From the NCBI RefSeq assembly GCF_009695605.1, contig NZ_VUNQ01000009.1, forward strand, positions 34,714 to 98,713: a stretch of DNA of 64,000 nucleotides, written 5' to 3'. Below, one piece after another: positions 35,468-44,825 of the stretch (position 1 is its first letter; each line of letters begins with the position of its first letter). A program made the position numbers and the translations under genes. The DNA is from Tissierella pigra (GTDB lineage Bacteria; Bacillota; Clostridia; Tissierellales; Tissierellaceae). A model generated the notes under the pieces. That model had not been told where the DNA came from. It ran no database searches and worked only from the letters and a program-made list of their open reading frames with translations.

Positions 35468-36108
35468 TGGCAGAATTAGTTATACCTTCTTTATTTGAAA
35501 CTCTATATATGGTATTTTTCTCAACAGTATTTTCATTATTATTAGGTTTTCCTTTGGGAATTTTATTAGTAATTACTGAAAAAAATAGTATCTGGGAAAG
35601 ACCTAATTTCAACAAAATTTTAAATAGTATTATAAATGTAATGAGGTCTATACCTTTTATTATTTTAATGATTTTAGCCTTTCCCTTGGCAAAACTCATA
35701 GTAGGTACAAAAATAGGTACAACAGCAACCATAGTTCCCCTATCCATATCTGCAACTCCTTTTGTGGCTAGGATTATGGAAGGAAGCTTAAAGGAAATTG
35801 ATAAAGGCATAATTGAATCCAGCCTTGCTATGGGGGCTACAGTTCCACAAATTATTTTAAAGGTTCTTATACCAGAGTCCTTACCTTCAATAGTATCTGG
35901 GATAACTCTAACTATAATAAATATAATAGGATATTCAGCAATGGCAGGTGCCATAGGAGGTGGTGGTTTAGGTGACTTGGCTGTTCGCTTTGGATTATAT
36001 AAGTGGCAAAAAAATATAATGTTTATATCTCTTATAGTAATCATAGTTTTAGTCCAAGGAATACAAATTTTAGGTAATTATATTACATTAAAAATAAATA
36101 AAAAATAA
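35467..36108 (+). CDS. metI: Methionine ABC transporter permease MetI
   Basis: 213 residues with five transmembrane helices. The EAA coupling motif is seen as ESSLAMGATVPQIILKVLIPESLPS, and the family block GYSAMAGAIGGGGLGDLA follows. It forms the channel with MetN and is fed by the MetQ lipoprotein. Start overlaps the metN stop by one base. Confidence 0.96.
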   Translation: MAELVIPSLFETLYMVFFSTVFSLLLGFPLGILLVITEKNSIWERPNFNKILNSIINVMRSIPFIILMILAFPLAKLIVGTKIGTTATIVPLSISATPFVARIMEGSLKEIDKGIIESSLAMGATVPQIILKVLIPESLPSIVSGITLTIINIIGYSAMAGAIGGGGLGDLAVRFGLYKWQKNIMFISLIVIIVLVQGIQILGNYITLKINKK

Positions 36109-36122
36109 ATGGGGGAATCAAA

Positions 36123-36935
36123 ATGAAAAAATTATTGTCAATTGTATTAGTAGTAGTATTATCACTATCTGTATTAGTAGGTTGCAGCAAAAAACCTGCT
36201 GAAGTAGCCGATGTAGAAAAAATTAAAATCGGAGTATCTCCAGACCCACATGCAAAATTGGTTTCATTAGTTGTAGATGATTTAAAGAAAGAAGGTATTG
36301 AAGTTGAAATAGTTGAGTTTACAGATTATATAACACCAAACCTATCTCTTAATGATGGAGATTTAGATGCTAACTTTTTCCAACATGAACCTTATTTTAA
36401 TGATTTTAAGGCAAAGGAAAAGTTGGACTTAACTGTATTAGGCAAAATCCATGTGGAACCAATGGCATTCTATTCATCAAAATATAAATCTATAGATGAA
36501 GTTCCCAATGGTGCCACAATAGCTATTCCAAATGATACTGTAAATGGTGGTAGAGCATTACTTTTACTTGAAGCTAATGGATTAATAGAATTAAAAGAAG
36601 GCATTGGCTATGAAGCTAATGAAAAAACAGATATAATAAGTAATACTAAAGATCTTAAATTTCAAGCTCTTGAGGCAGCATTTCTTCCAAGCTCCTTAGA
36701 CAGTGTTGATGGTGCCATAATAAATGGAAACTATGCTCTTGAAGGTGGACTTAATCCTGTAAAAGATGGTCTTTTAATAGAAGACGGGGAATCTCCTTAT
36801 GCTAATCTTATAGCAGTAAGAACTGGTGAAGAATCTCAGGATAAATTTAATAAACTTCTTAAAGCATTACAATCTGAAAAGGTTAAAAAATATATAGAAG
36901 ATAATTATGATGGTGCTGTAGTTCCAGCATTTTAA
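36123..36935 (+). CDS. metQ: Methionine-binding lipoprotein MetQ (NlpA family)
   Basis: 270 residues. Lipoprotein signal with lipobox VLVGC (Cys21). The mature domain shows KIGVSPDPHAKLV, NFFQHEPYFNDF and the NDTVNGGRALLLLEANGLI block of the NlpA/MetQ family. It catches methionine outside the membrane and delivers it to MetNI. Fourteen bases follow metI; an inverted repeat ends the operon. Confidence 0.95.
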   Translation: MKKLLSIVLVVVLSLSVLVGCSKKPAEVADVEKIKIGVSPDPHAKLVSLVVDDLKKEGIEVEIVEFTDYITPNLSLNDGDLDANFFQHEPYFNDFKAKEKLDLTVLGKIHVEPMAFYSSKYKSIDEVPNGATIAIPNDTVNGGRALLLLEANGLIELKEGIGYEANEKTDIISNTKDLKFQALEAAFLPSSLDSVDGAIINGNYALEGGLNPVKDGLLIEDGESPYANLIAVRTGEESQDKFNKLLKALQSEKVKKYIEDNYDGAVVPAF

Positions 36936-36962
36936 ATAGAGGTAAGCTAAGCTTACCTCTAT
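36936..36962. terminator. Bidirectional terminator between metQ and the M1 peptidase gene
   Basis: 13-bp inverted repeat (atagaggtaagct / agcttacctctat) around a single central base, so the real loop takes a few bases from each arm; TTTTA follows on the plus strand. Confidence 0.75.
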
Positions 36963-36994
36963 TTTATAACTTTACACAATATAAATTATTTGTG

Positions 36995-39109
36995 CTATTT
37001 GTATTTCCCTTGGATTTCCGTATTTTTAGTATTTATTATGAACTGCTTATCATTAGTATACATTGGATCATATCTGTATAATGAATTCTCGTATATAATA
37101 AATTCATCATTTCCTAAATTCTCTTCAGAAGCAGTATCCTCATATAAAAATATTACTAGCACCAAGTTATCTTTATTATTTGGGTTTTCTGCTATAAAAC
37201 TTCCTGTAACATTTTGATTTTTAATGGATATCTCATTTATATTAATAGTTTCTTCATCTAGTTTAATAGGTAATTCAGGATTCATTTCTTTAATCACACT
37301 ATGTTTATTTGGATATCCAATTAATATTAAATTGTTTTGTTTATCCTCTTCTGTTAAATCCTTTTCTTCTTTAATTTTCATATTTGAATCATATCCACTC
37401 ATTCTATCATTTACTAGCATTTGGGTAAATTCTTCAAAATTCATTAAGTCTCTTTCACTTAAATATTTTGGCTTTACTACTATTACGGTCTCTTCATCTA
37501 AAGCCCTCAAGGCTATACTACCCATTATCAATCCATTTACTTTTTCTGATTCTCTTAAATATCGTTTGTGCTGATTTCTATAGTAAGCTTCTTGTTCTTC
37601 TTGAGTTAATTCAATATCATTAGGAAAATAATTAGGCTGTGTTACTGCCTCCTCCATAGAATTCCTTATATCTTTTCCTGCTACTTTTTCTATCACATCT
37701 AATAATCCTTCTATTGTTGCATTTTTGAACTTATACGTTTCAAAATAAGTCTTCAATATTTCAGTGAATTTTTCTTCTCCTACTTTTTGTTTCAGAGCTT
37801 CAAAGAAAGCAGGTCCCCTTCTATATATAGCTTCACTATAGTCTCCCCAATCCTTAAATTCATCTACATTGGTATTTAGTGGCATTATATTTGATGGATA
37901 CATTGAATTTCTTATGGCAAAATCAATTCCATTTTCATGACTTTTTCCATATTCTTTTTCAAAGTAGTATGCAGTAGTAAATACAGTTAAGGACTCATCT
38001 AAAAAAGGTTCCTTGAATTCATTGTTTCCCACTGTTACATACCACCATTGATGAACCGTTTCATGAACGGCAGCTTCTATTAGGAATGGAGCACTCTCTT
38101 CTATATTAATATCTTCCATGTCCCAATATCCTCCCATTTGTATTGCCTGAGGGTACTCCATAGCCCCTCCACTTAAATATGTTTCTGCTATTTTCAACTC
38201 ATCATAAGGATATTTCCCTATGGTTTTGTTCATAAACCTTACAGTCTTAGCTACTTCATCTAATATCATATCTGCAGTTTTACTATCTTTTTTACCTTCC
38301 TCTACAATATAATAATTACTAATTTTAATATCATCTACTTTTTTAGTTTTTACTTTATATTTATCACTCATAAAAACAACAAAATCTCTAACCTTTTCAG
38401 CCCTTATGGATACGGTCTTATTTGCACCATTTTCTTTCTCCTCTATTATGGTTCCAGTTGGAGCGATTACCATATTCTTAGGTACAGTTATATCAACATT
38501 ATAGTTTGAAACATGGCTATAATTAGACTCTCCTATAGGGTTAAAGGGATTCTCATCCCATTTTCTATCTTTCTCATTATATATAGACAGTATTGGATAC
38601 CAATTTGTCAAGGAATAAACTCCTTCTAGATGATGAAGACGATGGTATCCTTCAGGAATTTTTATAGTGAATTCAATTTTTATCTCTGCCTTTTCACCTT
38701 TTTTTAATGGTCTATCCATATTTATTTTTAATATTTGATTATCATCTGTATACTTAACTTTTTTATCATTAATATGGACATCTTCTATCTTAATATAACC
38801 TTTTTCTTCCTCTGCTAATTTAGGAATTTCCTCTCCTTCCATTAGATACATACCACCTATAGCTGGTAAGGTCTCATATGATTCATAGGAATTAGGATAA
38901 AGATGAAAAACTAGATTTTTCAAGTCCGCATTATAAGTATTAGTAAAAATAACCTTTTGTTCTCCCTCTACAGTATGAACCTTATTATTTAAAGTAATGT
39001 TCATTTCGTACTGAGTCAAGTTATCTAAATCTACTGCAACTCCCAATTGAAAACTGCTTAATAAGACTACTAAAATCAATGCAATTGATAAAAATCTTTT
39101 TTTGTTCAT
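36995..39109 (-). CDS. Secreted M1 family metallopeptidase
   Basis: 704 residues. A signal peptide or anchor covers about residues 5-25. The substrate-anchoring GAMEY lies at 315-319, and the zinc site HETVH at 349-353 is followed by Glu372 after 18 residues (HExxH-x18-E), so the catalytic set is complete. Homologues are aminopeptidases of the extracellular gluzincin family. Likely acts on peptides outside the membrane; substrate unknown. Monocistronic. Confidence 0.93.
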   Translation of the reverse strand: MNKKRFLSIALILVVLLSSFQLGVAVDLDNLTQYEMNITLNNKVHTVEGEQKVIFTNTYNADLKNLVFHLYPNSYESYETLPAIGGMYLMEGEEIPKLAEEEKGYIKIEDVHINDKKVKYTDDNQILKINMDRPLKKGEKAEIKIEFTIKIPEGYHRLHHLEGVYSLTNWYPILSIYNEKDRKWDENPFNPIGESNYSHVSNYNVDITVPKNMVIAPTGTIIEEKENGANKTVSIRAEKVRDFVVFMSDKYKVKTKKVDDIKISNYYIVEEGKKDSKTADMILDEVAKTVRFMNKTIGKYPYDELKIAETYLSGGAMEYPQAIQMGGYWDMEDINIEESAPFLIEAAVHETVHQWWYVTVGNNEFKEPFLDESLTVFTTAYYFEKEYGKSHENGIDFAIRNSMYPSNIMPLNTNVDEFKDWGDYSEAIYRRGPAFFEALKQKVGEEKFTEILKTYFETYKFKNATIEGLLDVIEKVAGKDIRNSMEEAVTQPNYFPNDIELTQEEQEAYYRNQHKRYLRESEKVNGLIMGSIALRALDEETVIVVKPKYLSERDLMNFEEFTQMLVNDRMSGYDSNMKIKEEKDLTEEDKQNNLILIGYPNKHSVIKEMNPELPIKLDEETININEISIKNQNVTGSFIAENPNNKDNLVLVIFLYEDTASEENLGNDEFIIYENSLYRYDPMYTNDKQFIINTKNTEIQGKYK

Positions 39110-39287
39110 TATGTACCCCCTCGTTTTTCATATATTTACCATTATTTTATCATAGATTGCCTACAATTTCCAAAATATATAGTATATTTAAAATGAATTC
39201 AGTTGAAATAACAGCAAGTTTTAAAGTATCTTCCATCTGTGAATATTCTACTAATTTAAAATCAAGCTCTATACCTCTTTATATAAA

Positions 39288-39836
39288 TTAATCAGAATAT
39301 AGTCCCTTGCTTAATATCACACTCTTATAATTTGTTACATCCCATTTAATAGTTTCTATATATTTATAGCCTCTTTTTTTATAATAATCAATTAAATGAT
39401 ATGCAGTTTCAGCCGTATCTAGTGCAAGTTCTCTTACATTGTCCATCTTTCTTGCCTCATCTTCTACAATATCCATCATCTTACTGCCAACTCCATATTT
39501 TTGTAATTCAGGTTCTACTGCAAACTGTCCAATCTTGGCTACGAATTCCTTACTATACCAACTATTTCCATCTGAAGCTTCTGGCTTATATAGAGATATT
39601 GTTGAAACTATTTTATTTTTATATATTCCCACATAACATTTATAGGCCTTATTTATTCTATCTAATGTTATACTAGAATCCTGTGTAGCTGCCACATAAT
39701 TAAGTCCCATATCAGCTAAAGTCTTATAGGATTTGTTTAGAAGTTGTGTTAATTCTTCAACTGAATCACCATCTGATAATAATCGAAATTCTATATACTC
39801 ATTATTTAATTCGTGTGAATATAAATTTTTTTGCAT
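39288..39836 (-). CDS. GNAT family N-acetyltransferase
   Basis: 182 residues. The acetyl-CoA loop is EPELQKYGVGSKMMDIVEDEA (Q-x-x-G-x-G/S form), preceded by the QFAV strand, with a C-terminal DYYKKRGYKYIETIKWDVTNYKS. Typical small-molecule or protein acetyltransferase of unknown substrate. Its stop is followed by about 180 bases of AT-rich DNA before the M1 peptidase gene. Confidence 0.88.
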   Translation of the reverse strand: MQKNLYSHELNNEYIEFRLLSDGDSVEELTQLLNKSYKTLADMGLNYVAATQDSSITLDRINKAYKCYVGIYKNKIVSTISLYKPEASDGNSWYSKEFVAKIGQFAVEPELQKYGVGSKMMDIVEDEARKMDNVRELALDTAETAYHLIDYYKKRGYKYIETIKWDVTNYKSVILSKGLYSD

Positions 39837-39902
39837 TGTCTAACCTCTCTCTGTTTTAATTTTTTCTTATTCAAGCATATTATTTATAAGATGGATAGCA
39901 AT

Positions 39903-40466
39903 CTAGTAATGTCCTATAACCGACTTATCTTTTGTTCTATGTTTGCGGTCAGGTTCATATTCCTGCCAATATACTCTCTTTTCATTAAATCGTGTTCTGG
40001 CCTCTTTTTCTTCTGCAGGGTATCCAATATATACAATACCTAAAGGAGTAACATATTCAGGTATATTCAGTATTTTTTTTAATGGTTTTATATTGCTTTC
40101 TAAAGGATATATTCCTATCCAAACTGAACCAAGGCCAATGCTTGTGGCTGCGATTAAGATATTTTCTATTGCAGCGCTACAATCTTGCACCCACATTTCT
40201 TGGGATGGACCTTTAAAGGCTAATTTCATATTTCCACATACAACAATGGCAACAGGTGCATTATATCTAGCAAAAATCAATTTATCTCTTAATTGAGAAA
40301 GTTTTTCCTCCTCATCAATAACTATAAACTCCCATGGTTGACAGTTTGCCGCTGTAGGTGCTGCTGTAGCAGCTTTCAACAAGGTTATAATTTTATCTTT
40401 TTCAACCTTCTTATCTAAATAATGTCTTATACTTCTTCTCTTATAAATCGTTTCAATTACTTCCAT
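39903..40466 (-). CDS. Nitroreductase family FMN oxidoreductase
   Basis: 187 residues. N-terminal YKRRSIRHYLDKKVEKD and AAPTAANCQPWEFIVID are the FMN-binding blocks, with the later GLGSVWIGIYPLE loop and PLGIVYIGYPAEE. Homologues reduce nitro compounds or quinones with NAD(P)H. Single gene with an AAAGGGG site. Confidence 0.92.
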   Translation of the reverse strand: MEVIETIYKRRSIRHYLDKKVEKDKIITLLKAATAAPTAANCQPWEFIVIDEEEKLSQLRDKLIFARYNAPVAIVVCGNMKLAFKGPSQEMWVQDCSAAIENILIAATSIGLGSVWIGIYPLESNIKPLKKILNIPEYVTPLGIVYIGYPAEEKEARTRFNEKRVYWQEYEPDRKHRTKDKSVIGHY

Positions 40467-40784
40467 TCTAAAACCCCTTTCACCTTAAATTATAGAATTT
40501 TTATTATAAAAGTTTTCAATCTTCTTGTCCTTCCATAATAAGCCTTATCTATAATAACAAACTAATTATTTTTACTTAATACCATTACTACATACACTGT
40601 TCAAGACTTCTTTATCTTATAATAAAACTTATATATAACTATTAATTCTATAAAATTTGTTAAATTCCTTCTTTTCTAAATAATAAATTAAAAAAGTATG
40701 TAATCTTTCTTTTAATTACATACTTTTTTAATTTAGGTTTTCTTTCGATTTCAACATGTTCTATTTATAAAAAATTCACTTCTA
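40467..40784. other. Intergenic stretch with one terminator
   Basis: About 320 AT-rich bases between two minus-strand genes. The only clear structure is the terminator at 40688-40731. I see no open frame with a ribosome site and no recognisable promoter. Confidence 0.6.
40688..40731 (-). terminator. Rho-independent terminator of the NIF3-like gene
   Basis: 17-bp perfect stem (ttaaaaaagtatgtaat / attacatacttttttaa) with a 10-base loop; the arm supplies the T run on either strand. Confidence 0.85.
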
Positions 40785-41117
40785 TTATTCAAACATATTA
40801 TTTATAATGGGAACTATATTAAATAATGGTTCTTCATATGGGTGAATCCTTCTTATAGCTTCTATTGCATTTTTTATATACTCCATTTTACACCTTACTT
40901 CAACCTTACATTCCTTACCTTCACAAATTTGTCCAACTTGTCCACTATAAGGATTAGTTCCTTCTAATGGTCTCCAATATCCCTTAACATTAGTTATAGA
41001 CATGCAATTGTCATAATTTCCTACTCTACAGGCATTTACTTTATTAAGTTCATCCCTTAACTCTATAATATATTCTTCTGGAATATAGATTTCTATTTTT
41101 ACTTCCTTTATTTCCAT
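40785..41117 (-). CDS. NIF3/YqfO dimerisation-domain protein, stand-alone
   Basis: 110 residues. The pattern IEIYIPEEYIIELRDEL, GNYDNC, GYWRPLEGTNPYSG and IHPYEEPLFNI matches the PII-like insert domain found inside NIF3/YqfO proteins. Here it stands alone, without the metal-binding NIF3 halves. Such single-domain proteins are common in Firmicutes and of unknown function. Good AAAGGAAGGAG site. Confidence 0.85.
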   Translation of the reverse strand: MEIKEVKIEIYIPEEYIIELRDELNKVNACRVGNYDNCMSITNVKGYWRPLEGTNPYSGQVGQICEGKECKVEVRCKMEYIKNAIEAIRRIHPYEEPLFNIVPIINNMFE

Positions 41118-41247
41118 AGTTATATCTGCTCCTTCCTTTATTAAGGATAATTTTTATATATCAATTTGATACTTAATTTATTTTAGTTCTTTATTATATA
41201 ATAAATAATCAAATCATGCTAACAATATGTATTATGGAGGTAATAAT

Positions 41248-41913
41248 ATGATAATACTTAAAACAATTTTAGCTTTTTTACTATTATTAATTTTAGCTAG
41301 ATTTCTTGGTAAAAAACAAATGAGTCAAATGACTTTTTTCCATTATGTTACGGGAATAACCATTGGTTCCATAGCTGCCGATATAGTTATAACTGATAAT
41401 GGTTCTATCATAGACGAAGCCATAGGTTTAGTATTATGGTGTACCTTAACTGCTCTATTAGCTTATGGTACCTTGAAATCTGCAAAACTTAGATTACTCA
41501 TTGATGGGCAACCTACAATTTTAATTAAAAATGGAATATTGCAAAAAAAATCTCTAAAAATTACTAGGATAAGCATGGAAGAACTGTCTATGATGCTTAG
41601 AGAACAAAGTATTTTCTCCATTGAGGAAGTAGATTATGCTATTTTAGAGCCAAATGGCAGATTAAGTGTACTAAAGAAGCAATCTAATTTAAGTTTAACT
41701 AGAGCAGATATGGATATTCCTACTTCTAATCCTAAATATTTACCATCACAAATCATTGTAGATGGTAAAATAGTATATCAAAACCTAAAACCCCTTGGTC
41801 TAAGTATTGAATGGTTAGAAAAAGAACTTGATGCTCAAAATATTAGTAATATAAAGGATGTGTTCTATGCTGAAATTCAAAGTGATGGTTCCCTCTATAT
41901 AGCTCCTTATTAA
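41248..41913 (+). CDS. DUF421/YetF family membrane protein
   Basis: 221 residues from ATG at 41248, which follows GGAGG by 7 bases. Three transmembrane helices near the N-terminus, with LGKKQMSQMTFFHYVTGITIGSIAAD, then a soluble domain containing LRLLIDGQPTILIKNG and a late FYAEIQSDGSLYI. These are hallmarks of the YetF family, linked in bacilli to spore and membrane functions but without a defined activity. The C-terminus overlaps the frameshifted gene on the other strand by a few bases. Confidence 0.9.
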   Translation: MIILKTILAFLLLLILARFLGKKQMSQMTFFHYVTGITIGSIAADIVITDNGSIIDEAIGLVLWCTLTALLAYGTLKSAKLRLLIDGQPTILIKNGILQKKSLKITRISMEELSMMLREQSIFSIEEVDYAILEPNGRLSVLKKQSNLSLTRADMDIPTSNPKYLPSQIIVDGKIVYQNLKPLGLSIEWLEKELDAQNISNIKDVFYAEIQSDGSLYIAPY

Positions 41914-42658
41914 AAATGATTTTTTATTTCTTTTAACATATAGATGGCATATTCTTCTAATATATTGCCCTTATGTTCAATTTGATCTAATCTATTAGTA
42001 TATACATTAACAGCATCTTCCACAATTTTTTATATTTTTGTGGCACTATTTCCTTAGCCCAATTTCCAGCCTCTAGTTTTGAGCAAATTATATTTTCCTT
42101 TATATAGTACAATACTCTACATAAATTTAGAATAATATAAACTGTATTTTCCATTATATCTTTCTCAGCATTTTCTATATCATTAACAATTGAGTGTATA
42201 TAATATTCTCTTGGTACATCTGCAAATACTTCTTCAATCCTTTCACCATACAGACAAATACCTCTATGTTTAATGATTGTAAAATGTGCAGCCAAATCTT
42301 TGTCTATAGAATTTTCACAAAGATAATTACTATCAACCAAATATCTATATTTATAAGAATTTGAATAATGCAATTCAAACGGTGTGGGGTATATAAAATC
42401 TTTTGTATACTTTTCTAAGACAATACTCATTTCTACACCTTTTCTTGGCAAATTATCTAAGGTTATTATTGAATCAATAATAGCCTTCTTATCTGGAATA
42501 CTCATAGGTTCTTTTACTACAACAATTAAATCTATATCACTTTCATTTGTATAACATTCCATGGCTAAGGAACCATGTAAATATATGCCAACAAGGTTTT
42601 TATCTAATATACTTTTATATCTTTCAACTATAATATTTAATATTTTCTTAGGTTCCAT
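41910..42658 (-). pseudogene. Aminoglycoside-type nucleotidyltransferase, frameshifted near its C-terminus
   Basis: The frame 42658-41987 encodes 223 residues with the nucleotidyltransferase motif GSLAMECYTNESDID and a C-terminal four-helix part like AadA/ANT proteins. Near QKYKK the gene meets a run of six A (42026-42031); after it the other frame reads KIVEDAVNVYTNRLDQIEHK and continues to a stop at 41910-41912, which fits the family better than the out-of-frame ILID ending. A one-base change therefore removed about 35 C-terminal residues, or is a sequencing error. The N-terminal catalytic part is intact. Confidence 0.7.
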
Positions 42659-42789
42659 GTTCTCACCTTATTCTGTTCTTTCGAAAAATCTCAATATTTT
42701 AAATTCAATTCATTTAATAGTGTTACTCTACCATTCTTTATTTTACTGATAAATATGTTTATTATTATATGTTTATTAACCTATGGTTT

Positions 42790-43422
42790 TCAATATCCCA
42801 TATCTTCATTTATAATGATTACCTTTATTCTTTCATAATCAAATTGTCTTGCAATAACTACAAAACTATTACAAATTCGTTGTGGATGTTTACAGTCAAT
42901 ACATCTATCTAATTTAGTACAAGGAGTTTCTTTTTTTAATCTCTTGGCATCTAATGGTGCTGAAATCTGACGTACTCTTTCTATGGCTTCATTTATATTG
43001 TTTACAATTTTATTTTTACCTACTATGACAATTACTTGTGATGGTCCATATATCATAGGAGCAACCCTGCTTCCATTTCCATCAATATTAACTAGCTCTC
43101 CGCTAACTGTTATTGCATTACATCCAGTAATAAAGTTGTCTACTGAAAAATTTTTAATATAAAGCTCTCTTTTTTCAATGGAAGTTAAATTCTCTATATG
43201 TTTGTCATAAAATATATAATTTCCCTTCCTAATAAAATCAAAAACTCCCAATTGTTCCAATGTAACAGAATCACCACTTCCAACAGTACTCCCTTGCAAA
43301 ATCAATTTATCTAAAAGAGGAAATAAGTCCTTACTATCTTCAATAAAATATCCCTGCATATTATTACGTTTTAAATTATCTAAAGTAGTCTTTATTAATT
43401 TCACCATTCTATCCTCCTTCAT
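42790..43422 (-). CDS. LUD-domain (LutC/YkgG-like) protein
   Basis: 210 residues. The block LLDKLILQGSTVGSGDSVTLEQLGVFDFIRKGNY matches the LUD (DUF162) fold of lactate-utilisation proteins, and GPSQVIVIVGKNKIV is the second conserved part. A cysteine cluster near the C-terminus (CTKLDRCIDCKHPQRIC) resembles the iron-sulfur tail of some members. No lutA/lutB is nearby, so a role in lactate use is not supported here. Confidence 0.85.
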   Translation of the reverse strand: MKEDRMVKLIKTTLDNLKRNNMQGYFIEDSKDLFPLLDKLILQGSTVGSGDSVTLEQLGVFDFIRKGNYIFYDKHIENLTSIEKRELYIKNFSVDNFITGCNAITVSGELVNIDGNGSRVAPMIYGPSQVIVIVGKNKIVNNINEAIERVRQISAPLDAKRLKKETPCTKLDRCIDCKHPQRICNSFVVIARQFDYERIKVIIINEDMGY

Positions 43423-43480
43423 AAATATAATTAATCATAAAATGGTCCATATTTGTACTCTAAATCTAGTTTTTCTATGA

Positions 43481-43740
43481 TTATATTCCTAACATATCCA
43501 AATTACTTTCTGTATACACCTCAATATTATTTTTAATTAATAGTCCTGCAGTTAAACCATTTCCTCTTATCAAATTACCTGAAAATGTTCCATCGTATAT
43601 AAGTCCACAACCACAAGAAGGACTTTTCGACTTTAATATTGCCTTTTTAATACCTATAGCCTTAGCAATTCCCAGAGTCTTTTTCGCACCTTCAATGAAT
43701 TGTTTAGTAAAATCTCGTCCATCCTCACTAAATACATACT
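43481..43740 (-). pseudogene. 5'-truncated DUF523 (TudS-like) gene remnant
   Basis: The frame reads FSEDGRDFTKQFIEGAKKTL..., then KSKSPSCGCGLIYDGTFSGNL and ends at 43481. This is the C-terminal half of the DUF523/TudS family, including its conserved SPSCG cysteines. A stop codon lies directly upstream in frame and the N-terminal 60-70 residues with the SACLLG block are absent; no start with a ribosome site is seen. It is a decayed copy between a kinase gene and the LUD gene. Confidence 0.7.
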
Positions 43741-43753
43741 ATATCTCCCTTTA

Positions 43754-44365
43754 TCATTCATGAGTTAATATAAAATCAGCATTTTCCATAGGGCAATATT
43801 CTTCAATATATTTATCTTCTGCTGGAAAATATCGTCTTTCATATTTCAATTTTATATCTTCCGAATCTCCTATATACTTGTCCCTATTTACTACACGATT
43901 TAATCGTACTTCTTTTGGAACATCTAAATAAATTACACAATCAAAATACTCCCTTATGTCTTTTCTCTGTAAAAATATTCCTTCCAATAGTAAAATTGAA
44001 CCTTGAGGTATTTTTATTTGTTCTAAAATATATACATCATTATCTTTATCATATATTTCAATTTCTTTGTGAATTTCAATTCCTTGCCTTATCGGCATCA
44101 AGATTTCTTTAATTAAATAATCATATCTCCATTGGATGTTATAATAGCAATTCCATTCTTCTTTAGATTCATTATATCTAATATTTTTTGGATATATGAA
44201 ATCATCAATATGTAGTATAAATGTATTATAATTTCTATTACTTAATTGTAGTTTTAATGAGTCAACTATTGTACTCTTACCAGATCCTCCTAGACCATCA
44301 ATTCCTATAATTAAAGTTTTCTCTGGATTATATATTTTTATTATCTTATCTAGCAATTCCTTCAT
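43754..44365 (-). CDS. Uridine-kinase-like P-loop kinase
   Basis: 203 residues. P-loop GIDGLGGSGKST (about residues 21-32), then FILHIDDFIYP as the Asp-containing nucleoside-binding strand and a LLLEGIFLQ block, as in uridine/phosphoribulokinase relatives. CVIYLDVPKEVRLNRVVNRD is the lid region. The substrate is not certain; clostridial homologues are annotated uridine kinase or kinase. Decayed DUF523 gene lies after it. Confidence 0.8.
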   Translation of the reverse strand: MKELLDKIIKIYNPEKTLIIGIDGLGGSGKSTIVDSLKLQLSNRNYNTFILHIDDFIYPKNIRYNESKEEWNCYYNIQWRYDYLIKEILMPIRQGIEIHKEIEIYDKDNDVYILEQIKIPQGSILLLEGIFLQRKDIREYFDCVIYLDVPKEVRLNRVVNRDKYIGDSEDIKLKYERRYFPAEDKYIEEYCPMENADFILTHE

Positions 44366-44384
44366 TTATAATTCTCCTGTATTA

Positions 44385-44774
44385 TCAATATTCTTTCCGG
44401 CTAATTCCTAAACTTTCAAATTTAATACCATATAACCTCAATATATCCTCAAGACCTAACTTTATCTCTTCACGACTAAAATCCGCTTCTTCTAATTCCT
44501 CATCACTTAATTTATTTACTTTATCATAAAAATCCATTGCTATTTTTATGTATATTAAATCATTGGTTTCTATGTTTTCAAACAATAGGTCTTCTGCTTC
44601 ATTGACTTTTAGGTTATTTATCAGGTTTATTAACCTTTCATATAATATATGAACTTTTTCAGAATTACTTTCACCGTGGATATTTAGTTCCACACTATCC
44701 TTCTTAAATAATACCTTCCCTATCATATGTATAAAACTTGTAATCTGCCTCATTATCCAATCTTGATGATACAT
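44385..44774 (-). CDS. DUF6483-like small helical protein
   Basis: 129 residues from ATG at 44774, which follows GGAGG by 8 bases; an upstream GTG is less likely. YHQDWIMRQITSFIHMIGKVLF is the start pattern I associate with DUF6483, followed by helical repeats (EAEDLLFEN) ahead of a C-terminal EEIKLGLEDILRLYGI. No catalytic motif seen and function unknown. Confidence 0.65.
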   Translation of the reverse strand: MYHQDWIMRQITSFIHMIGKVLFKKDSVELNIHGESNSEKVHILYERLINLINNLKVNEAEDLLFENIETNDLIYIKIAMDFYDKVNKLSDEELEEADFSREEIKLGLEDILRLYGIKFESLGISRKEY

Positions 44775-44825
44775 AAATTTCACCTCCTTAGCTCTTCTTT
44801 TTTATCTTTAATTACTTTAATGAAT

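Noticed and set aside
39110..39287. Short minus-strand frame (about 42 codons, ELDFKLVEYSQMEDTL) between M1 peptidase and GNAT genes
   Set aside because: No start codon with a ribosome site, a stop just before it, and AT-rich composition; chance frame or untraceable remnant.
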